A stretch of DNA of 29,242 bases from CAYWHE01 sp964458125 (GTDB taxonomy: Bacteria; Bacteroidota; Bacteroidia; AKYH767-A; OLB10): positions 1 through 29,242 of the forward strand of contig CAYWHE010000023.1 of the NCBI GenBank assembly GCA_964458125.1. Direction: 5' to 3'. Under the pieces are notes generated by a model that saw nothing but the letters and a program-made list of their open reading frames with translations, did no database searches and was not told the origin of the DNA. Shown piece after piece: positions 23,623-29,242 of the stretch (position 1 is its first letter; every line of letters starts with the position of its first letter). Both the position numbers and the translations under genes were made by a program.

Positions 23623-26595
23623 TTACTGCCGGATAAAATGCCCGGATGAACTGAAATTTCCGCCTGAACACAGCCGGCAGAGATAAAGGCCTGGAGGCAG
23701 ATCCTGCAGGTCCAGTTTCCAGATCAGACCGTTTTCGATTATAGGCACGCGCACCTGTTCTCCAAGGCAATTGAATACATCCAGGTGAAAGGATTCGGAA
23801 GCAGTCAGTCCTTCAGGAATCAACAGGTTTATTTCCAGGCCGGCGGGATTCGGAAACAACAGTGTTTCCATTTCATGAGTACCGTGGGGTTCATCCATGC
23901 CAGAGGTAATATCATATTTAATTACGGCAGCATCCTTTTGTGAAAGGAGCCCCTGGCTGTTTCCTGCCAGATAAAGTGACGAACCTGAAAGGGTTATGGC
24001 TTTCGCTCCGTCAGTTGCTGAAGCCGGTCCGTCATACAAGGCATACAGGAACTGGCTTCCCGAAGCACGGTAAGCCACCATGGCAAAATCCTTATTCGGG
24101 CTGAAAGCCGTTCCGTTTTCGGACTCGCCAGCCACATAAATATTGCCGGCTGCATCGGTGGTGATGCAGGCAGGCCAATCATCCGTACCCGAACTTCCAT
24201 CATAGGAAGATGCCCAGAGGAAGTTCCCGGAGTTGTCGTATTTCAGCGTTAAATAATCATAATTCTTGGTCAGCAGAGAGGTGTCGCTGTCGCTGTGCCC
24301 GCTTACCAGGACATTTCCATTACCATCCAGGGTGATGCAGGACGCCTTATCATCGTCATTACCGCTGCCGTTATAGGTCCGGAGCCACTGCTGTACACCG
24401 GCCTGGTTGTATTTCACCGTAATATAATCGTCAAAGGCCGTTCCGGCAAAACCCGAACCGGTCACATAAACCGAGCCTGAATTGTCCAGCACCATGGCCG
24501 CAGCACGGTCGTTCCCGTTACCTGATCCGTTACAGGTCATCACCCACTGCTGGCTTCCCGTAGGGCCGTATTGCAGGGTCAGCATATCATCACCGGAACC
24601 GTTCCACGATTTTCCGGTGACTACGGTGTTGCCGTTTCCATCCGTAAGCACCTGTACCGGCCGCTCGTCACCGTTGGCCGGCCCGTTGTAACGGATGGTC
24701 CATTGTGAAGCCCCGTTGGCGGCATACTTGATGGTAACGATGTCATCGCTGTCGATGGTATCGGATGGATTGTTGTCGCTGTAACCGGTTACATATACGT
24801 TGCTAAAGCCGTCGATGGCGATGGATACCGCTTTGTCGGATTCATTGGCGGTATGATTGTAATACCGCACCCAGGAAGTGTCCAGATTATTGTTTAACCT
24901 GATGGTAACAAAGTCGCTGCTGGTACCTGAATTTTTAACAAACCCCGTAACATAAACGTTTCCGGAGCCATCCAGGACCATGGCCGACAATTCGTCCGCA
25001 TCATGCCGGGAGCCGTCAAAAGTGAAGGTTTTCAGTATATTTCCCCCGCTGTCGTATTTCCGGATCATCAAATTCCGGTTCTGGTCACGCACGTAAGTGT
25101 AACCGGCGACAAACACATTCCCGTTCTGATCGGTCTGCAGTGCAAAGGCATTGTCAGAAAAATCACCTTCCCCATTAAAGGTTTTCAGGAAAACGGCCGT
25201 TCCGGCCTGATCGTAATGAACCAGCGCCGCATCCTGCTGGGATCCGCTTGAATCCATTTTACCTGCTACAACGGGATCTGCATTATTGTTCAATACGATA
25301 CTGTAACCGCCGTCCTCCAGGCCGGCATTTCCACCTTCGACCCTGGCCCACTGCTGGGTACCGTTCTGGTCGTATTTGACCGTCACCATATCCAGATTAA
25401 CGGCGGCGGCTGGATCCACATCGGCCTGGCCCGTGACGTAAACAGTTCCATTGTTGTCCGCAGTTACATCCAGGGCGCCATCAGCGCCGTTTCCGCTTCC
25501 GGCATAATAAGACACCCAGGAAAAAGTACCATTTGACGTATATCTGAGAATGACAAAATCATAATTCAGGGCAAAGGAAGGATCGGCATCGCTTTCTCCT
25601 GCAACCAGGATATTCCCGGCCGGATCGGCGGCAATGGCCGCAGGCCTGTCGTTACCGTTTCCGCTGCCATTGAAGTTCCGCTGCCAGAGCTGCGTACCGG
25701 CATTGCTGTACCCGATTGTCACGATATCATCACCTGCACCGGCATCCCTCCGTCCGGTCACCACCACATCTCCAACAGCAGTCAGCACCAGGGCGGCCGG
25801 CCGGTCGTCACCGTTTCCGCCGTCATAAAGTTTCGTCCACAGTGCGGTACCTGCAGGGCCGTATTTCACGGTGATGTAATCGTCATCATTGCCGCTGTCG
25901 GACCGGCCGGCGATATAACAATTACCATTGTTGTCCGCTGCAATAGCAACCACTTCATCTTTGGCATTGCCAAATCCGTTTTTCCGGGCCACATACTGGA
26001 CGGCGCCGGCAGCATCGTATTTAACGGTTGCAAAATCAAGGTTCTCCGTGACGGTCGCGCTGCCGTCACTGCTACCGGTCACGTATACGTTACCCAAACT
26101 ATCCACGGCCAGGGCTACGGCCTTGTCGTCATGCCAGGCCATTTCGTAATTGTAAGCGACGGCCCACAACAGGTTTCCGTTACCGTCATATTTTACGGTC
26201 AGGTAATCGAGGTTGCTTTTATCACTGTCGGTATAACCGGTGGCATAAACGTTTCCGGATGCGTCCACCGCAACGGCCATGGCCTCATCATCCCCGTCAT
26301 TGCTCCCGTTGATATATCGCATCCACAGGGTATCTCCGTTTGCATCCGTTTTGGCTACCAGGAAATCCCGCTGATGCCCTTCCCGTACCGAATAACCGGC
26401 CAGGCAGATGTTACCGGCTGCATCCGCGGCGACGGCATTGTACTTGTCGGAATGGTCACCGCTTCCTTCCACACGCTGCACCCAAACCGGGCTGAGCTGG
26501 GCCCTGAGGGCTGTAACCGACAGGATAAAAAATACGGACAGGAGCAAAAATTGTTTTCCGGTTATTCGTACCGGAACAATAAATACATTTAACAT
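23623..26595 (-). CDS. SBBP-repeat T9SS-exported surface protein (990 residues)
   Basis: It has a signal peptide (about 15-33, ALRAQ). About 16 tandem beta-propeller-type repeats of around 55 residues follow, each built as GNxYVTGxSD...DYxTVKYDxxGxxxWxxxYNGSGNGDD. The last 85 residues are a T9SS sorting domain (LFPNPAGLEINLLIPEG, FNCLGEQV, LPPGLYLCRL). SBBP repeats are known in large secreted Bacteroidota and Acidobacteriota proteins of unclear role. The many Asp-rich loops (GSGNGDDR) could bind calcium. The first ATG at 26595 is used; a Met nearer the hydrophobic segment is absent. It lies between the CotH gene (199 bases upstream) and the small-lipoprotein gene (27 bases downstream), so it is probably part of the same functional group. 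Confidence 0.88.
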   Translation of the reverse strand: MLNVFIVPVRITGKQFLLLSVFFILSVTALRAQLSPVWVQRVEGSGDHSDKYNAVAADAAGNICLAGYSVREGHQRDFLVAKTDANGDTLWMRYINGSNDGDDEAMAVAVDASGNVYATGYTDSDKSNLDYLTVKYDGNGNLLWAVAYNYEMAWHDDKAVALAVDSLGNVYVTGSSDGSATVTENLDFATVKYDAAGAVQYVARKNGFGNAKDEVVAIAADNNGNCYIAGRSDSGNDDDYITVKYGPAGTALWTKLYDGGNGDDRPAALVLTAVGDVVVTGRRDAGAGDDIVTIGYSNAGTQLWQRNFNGSGNGNDRPAAIAADPAGNILVAGESDADPSFALNYDFVILRYTSNGTFSWVSYYAGSGNGADGALDVTADNNGTVYVTGQADVDPAAAVNLDMVTVKYDQNGTQQWARVEGGNAGLEDGGYSIVLNNNADPVVAGKMDSSGSQQDAALVHYDQAGTAVFLKTFNGEGDFSDNAFALQTDQNGNVFVAGYTYVRDQNRNLMIRKYDSGGNILKTFTFDGSRHDADELSAMVLDGSGNVYVTGFVKNSGTSSDFVTIRLNNNLDTSWVRYYNHTANESDKAVSIAIDGFSNVYVTGYSDNNPSDTIDSDDIVTIKYAANGASQWTIRYNGPANGDERPVQVLTDGNGNTVVTGKSWNGSGDDMLTLQYGPTGSQQWVMTCNGSGNGNDRAAAMVLDNSGSVYVTGSGFAGTAFDDYITVKYNQAGVQQWLRTYNGSGNDDDKASCITLDGNGNVLVSGHSDSDTSLLTKNYDYLTLKYDNSGNFLWASSYDGSSGTDDWPACITTDAAGNIYVAGESENGTAFSPNKDFAMVAYRASGSQFLYALYDGPASATDGAKAITLSGSSLYLAGNSQGLLSQKDAAVIKYDITSGMDEPHGTHEMETLLFPNPAGLEINLLIPEGLTASESFHLDVFNCLGEQVRVPIIENGLIWKLDLQDLPPGLYLCRLCSGGNFSSSGHFIRQ
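23990..26480 (-). repeat. Coding tandem array of about 16 SBBP units
   Basis: About 16 degenerate units of around 150-170 bases encode the motif (V/I)xVTGxSD and the following DY-x-T-V-K-Y. Units differ in DNA but keep the codon pattern. The repeat count may vary between strains by unequal crossing-over. Confidence 0.75.
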
Positions 26596-26794
26596 AGGCC
26601 AGGCTTCACTTAATTTAGTAACGTTTTTTTAAAAATCCGTTAAACTTAGGAAAACTTTTTCAATCGGGAACAAAAGCGGCTCATTTTTTAAAAAATCCAT
26701 AGAAAACCGGGCGTGCTAAACCCCGCCCCAGGCCATGGGGAATCGAATTTAGTGAACGGCACAGGCTGCATGCCGGGGGAATTCGATAAAGCGT
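26596..26794. other. Intergenic region between the CotH and SBBP genes
   Basis: AT-rich near the SBBP start, with a TAAGTTTA element (minus strand, 26648-26641) that could be a weak -7 for that gene; the nearest TTTG is 22 bases further up. The left-to-right stretch 26725-26745 carries CCCCA/TGGGG arms. No clear terminator separates the two genes, so read-through from the CotH gene is possible. Confidence 0.35.
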
Positions 26795-28315
26795 TTAAAG
26801 AACCACCAGTTTTCCCTTGAAAATCGCTCCACCGGGAAAGAATATACGGTAAAAATAAAGTCCCGCATCCATTTCCTTCAGGCTGACTTTTCCTGTTTCA
26901 CCGGTTGTAATCCACTGCTTCCCCAGCACCTGCCCGTTGAGGTCCAAAATCTCCAATCTGCAGGAGGACGGACTCTTAAAATTATGTAAATCAATATAAA
27001 CCTCCGACCGGGCCGGATTCGGGTAGAGCCTGAGGATACCCTCGGGTGAATCTGTCAATTCGTTCAATCCCAGCGGGGAATACCCAAAACCGGCGAGCTG
27101 GCTGCTGAGGTTGCTTCTCCTGATGGCAATAAAATCCTTCAGGCCGGGAATGTTCCCCATGTCATGATCTATATTAAAATCAAAATTCTGGTTGGTAAAC
27201 TGCTTGTTGGGATCGGCATATACGTAAGGACGAATCACATTGGCCAGGCTGTCCATCACCGGATACAACACCCAGGGACTGAAATCATTTTGCACATACT
27301 GGTATACCCGGTCGAGGTAAGCCGTGCGGTAAACGGTGTTATTGATCATGTTATTGACCAGGGGCCTGTTACCGGCAGGAGCGCTGACCCAAAGCAGGTC
27401 AAGATTTTTCAGCTGGGTGAGGGTCATGCCCATCTGGAAATTGCCGAATGATTCGTTGACGTCCCAGGTGATCAAATCAAACAAATTGGTGGCTGTATTG
27501 TGGTATGCATAATAATTATGACCCGATCCCAGGTAGGAGTCGAGGTTGACAAAAAGATTCAATGCCGCCCAATATTTTATAAAAAGGTCAGTGTTCAGTA
27601 CCGTTTCGAGGGAATCATGGAACTGTGAAGCGGGCGTGTTGTTGATCTCATCAATCAGGTGGATCAGGTCGGACCAGTCGTTCAGGGTTTCGTTGGTCTT
27701 CAGTTCATAGGATGATTCATAAAGCGATTGGGTGGACGATCCTTTCCATTGCAGCGTGCCGTGGGGGTCGCCCTTGAACAGGTTGCCATCCTTGTTCCCG
27801 ATCACATCGTTCAGAAAAGTCTTGTTCACCTGTTCCACGACGGTGTAAAATCCCCAGTGCGTTCCGTTCACAAACACATCGGCGTAACTGCACCTGGGCG
27901 CGGGCGCCCCTTGCCTGCGCAGGAAGTCAAGGGTAAGCTTTTCCCTTAGGAATGTCGGGTCCTTAAAGGCATTGTTCAGGTTCAGCGTCTTCAGGCCGTC
28001 ATACTTCTGGTTCCGGTACTCGTCAAAGGAAATCTTGAATGATTTTTTTACGCCGGGCATGGAATTAAAGGAAGAATTGCCTTTCAGCCCGACCCCCACC
28101 GAATCCATCACCTGGCCGTTGATGCTGACGGTTCCCACCATGGGCTTGTCGAGGCTGTGATAAGCCATGAGGGAATCCCAGAAGGACGGCTGTAAAAATG
28201 TAAAGTGAATGGTGTGAATGACGGGGTAGTTAAAAGTGCTGTCTCCATCCTGGTATCCCTGGGCCAGGACCGGTACGCAACAGGGAAACAGGAGGAGGAA
28301 TAAAACGATGCGCAT
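26795..28315 (-). CDS. CotH-kinase-family T9SS-exported surface protein
   Basis: A 506-residue protein with a signal peptide (1-19, VLAQG), a CotH domain (about 30-400) and a T9SS sorting domain (about 428-506, LRLYPNPARSEVYIDL, MDAGLYFYRIFF). CotH motifs are GLKGNSS (77-83), KKSFKISFD (90-98), FLREKL (122-127), VVEQVNKTFL (159-168), NLFKG (178-182), GSGHNYYAYH (263-272) and TWDVNESFG (283-291). The last two correspond to the catalytic and metal-binding region of the atypical kinase that phosphorylates Bacillus spore-coat proteins. Here the protein should be on the cell surface, where its ATP source and target are unknown. It is first in transcription order of a minus-strand series that includes VTC and DUF4956 genes. 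Confidence 0.9.
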   Translation of the reverse strand: MRIVLFLLLFPCCVPVLAQGYQDGDSTFNYPVIHTIHFTFLQPSFWDSLMAYHSLDKPMVGTVSINGQVMDSVGVGLKGNSSFNSMPGVKKSFKISFDEYRNQKYDGLKTLNLNNAFKDPTFLREKLTLDFLRRQGAPAPRCSYADVFVNGTHWGFYTVVEQVNKTFLNDVIGNKDGNLFKGDPHGTLQWKGSSTQSLYESSYELKTNETLNDWSDLIHLIDEINNTPASQFHDSLETVLNTDLFIKYWAALNLFVNLDSYLGSGHNYYAYHNTATNLFDLITWDVNESFGNFQMGMTLTQLKNLDLLWVSAPAGNRPLVNNMINNTVYRTAYLDRVYQYVQNDFSPWVLYPVMDSLANVIRPYVYADPNKQFTNQNFDFNIDHDMGNIPGLKDFIAIRRSNLSSQLAGFGYSPLGLNELTDSPEGILRLYPNPARSEVYIDLHNFKSPSSCRLEILDLNGQVLGKQWITTGETGKVSLKEMDAGLYFYRIFFPGGAIFKGKLVVL

Positions 28316-28428
28316 GAGTTGGTTTTGCGGTCTGACGCCGGAACAGGATACAAGTTTAAGAAAAAAGTAATTAATTTACATCATCTTAGTTTGGCTAGAT
28401 TCCCAAGCTACCCAAAAGCATCATCGCC

Positions 28429-28911
28429 ATGAAAGAACGCGAATGGAAGACCACTTTCAGTATTTATGACTCCCCCGGTGAGTTAAACCATGCAGACCGT
28501 GACCTGCTGGAAGCGGCGGTTAAGGCCTGCGATTCGGCCTGGGCGCCTTATTCAGGCTTCAGGGTGGGAGCGGCGGTGCTGCTTGAAAACGGGCAGGTCG
28601 TAACGGGCAGCAACCAGGAAAATGCCGCCTATCCGTCCGGCCTGTGCGCCGAAAGGGTAGCCTTGTTTGCCGCAGGCAGCCGGTTTCCGGGTCATAAGAT
28701 CCTTGCCATTGCCGTTACCGCCTTAAAGGCGGAATCAGGAACACGGCATCCGGTGACGCCCTGCGGAGCCTGCCGGCAGGTGATGCTGGAATATGAACAA
28801 AGATACGGTAGTGACATCCGCCTGATCATGTTGCCGGATCACCACAGCATACTCATCAGCGGGAGCGCAAAGAACCTCATGCCATTGGCTTTTAATGCGG
28901 AGAGTATGTAA
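28429..28911 (+). CDS. cdd: Cytidine deaminase
   Basis: Zinc enzyme of pyrimidine salvage that deaminates cytidine and deoxycytidine to uridine and deoxyuridine. YSGFRVGAAVLLENGQ near residue 40 marks the substrate loop. NAAYPSGLCAERVALFAAG carries the first zinc Cys and the catalytic Glu. PCGACRQV near residue 105 carries the other two zinc Cys. The 160 residues fit the homotetrameric bacterial class with a slightly long N-terminus. It is transcribed away from the CotH gene across a 113-base divergent region. Confidence 0.95.
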   Translation: MKEREWKTTFSIYDSPGELNHADRDLLEAAVKACDSAWAPYSGFRVGAAVLLENGQVVTGSNQENAAYPSGLCAERVALFAAGSRFPGHKILAIAVTALKAESGTRHPVTPCGACRQVMLEYEQRYGSDIRLIMLPDHHSILISGSAKNLMPLAFNAESM

Positions 28912-29199
28912 TAAGGGAATAAGCCTGGTGCCCTTGTTGCATCCCTGCACACCCCATAACCACCGGCCATTGCCCCTCTCCCGGCCATTGCGTCAATTTT
29001 CTTTTGCCTGCCGCCGCCGATGTGGCGATGCCGCCGAGGCCGCTGCGTTTTTTTTTGCCAACAGGAGCTGGCAAATAATTTTTTTCCACTGATGGGGGTT
29101 ATCTAAAAGCGCAAACCACTTCACAGGCCGACATCCCGCTCAATGAGAATGGAACCTTTCACTGCCGCGCGCATGTTGCGCGTGCCGCTTTTGGCAGAA
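28912..29199. other. Gene-free region after cdd
   Basis: It contains two copies of CCGGCCATTGC 18 bases apart (28963-28973 and 28981-28991), a GC-rich stretch of GCC/CCG triplets near 29010-29045 and a stem-loop with T-tail at 29054-29085. It also contains a hairpin with arms CGCGCGCA/TGCGCGTG (29166-29184) just past the stop of the right-edge gene. No open frame here looks coding. Confidence 0.4.
29054..29085 (+). terminator. Possible terminator of cdd
   Basis: TTTGCCA (29054-29060) pairs with TGGCAAA (29069-29075) around an 8-base loop, followed by TAATTTTTTT. The stem has only four GC pairs and lies 140 bases after the cdd stop, so it is a moderate candidate. Confidence 0.4.
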
Positions 29200-29242
29200 T
29201 TATTCGTTCAGGATAATCATCTTCCTACTCACTCTTATATTA
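29200..29242 (-). CDS. Partial: C-terminal end of another T9SS cargo protein, running off the right edge
   Basis: On the minus strand the last 13 full codons before TAA (29202-29200) read NIRVSRKMIILNE. A basic stretch, two or three hydrophobic residues and a short polar tail is the usual ending of type A T9SS sorting domains; compare RKVLKM and SGKIILVRQ in this window. The fragment is too short to prove coding, and everything upstream is outside the window. Confidence 0.5.
   Translation of the reverse strand, partial: NIRVSRKMIILNE

Noticed and set aside
23990..26480. Repeats considered as a CRISPR-like or non-coding tandem array
   Set aside because: The periodicity is fully explained by SBBP protein repeats in one open frame; units are degenerate and lack spacers of fixed size.
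1..29242. Mobile element or phage origin of the secreted-protein array
   Set aside because: No transposase, integrase, terminal inverted repeats, target-site duplication or tRNA attachment site is visible in the window.

Overview
The window looks like a chromosomal segment of a Bacteroidota bacterium (Sphingobacteriia/Chitinophagia-like). The evidence is eight type IX secretion (T9SS) C-terminal sorting domains or fragments of them, a TonB-dependent receptor with a carboxypeptidase-regulatory-like domain paired with a DUF4249 lipoprotein, promoters of the TTTG-N19-TAnnTTTG type, an absence of Shine-Dalgarno sites, and families such as DUF2490 and SBBP-repeat proteins. I see no tRNA, rRNA, CRISPR array, transposase, integrase or phage gene.

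Region 1 (1-6392, all minus strand) is a family array of secreted adhesin-like proteins. A 1338-residue PKD/lectin-like/beta-helix protein is followed by two small paralogues of 311 and 319 residues. Two headless fragments of further copies of the large gene sit between and after them. The large gene begins in an 11-base homopolymer, a plausible phase-variation switch. The left edge of the window lies inside a 55-base exact repeat of an internal part of the large gene.

Region 2 (6646-14512, minus strand) holds a CPA2-type cation/proton antiporter, kynurenine 3-monooxygenase (kmo), a TonB receptor/DUF4249 pair ending in a strong terminator, and tryptophanyl-tRNA synthetase (trpS). Region 3 (14640-20446, plus strand) is housekeeping: plsC, glyS, then prs-rplY-pth in the usual order, followed by a small T9SS cargo gene and its terminator. 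trpS and plsC diverge around a perfect 9-bp inverted repeat that contains two back-to-back -7 elements.

Region 4 (20513-28315, minus strand) is the most interesting. In transcription order it encodes a CotH-kinase-family surface protein, a 990-residue SBBP-repeat surface protein, a small lipoprotein, an exported repeat protein, a VTC-type polyphosphate polymerase-domain protein, a DUF4956 membrane protein and a DUF2490 outer-membrane beta-barrel. The last five genes are separated by only 1-6 bases. Association of CotH, VTC and DUF4956 families is known from other bacteria. Here they are combined with T9SS surface proteins and an outer-membrane barrel, which suggests an envelope-spanning phosphate/polyphosphate or surface-phosphorylation module of unknown function. 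The window closes with cytidine deaminase (cdd, plus strand), about 290 bases without a gene, and the last codons of another minus-strand T9SS cargo gene running off the right edge.
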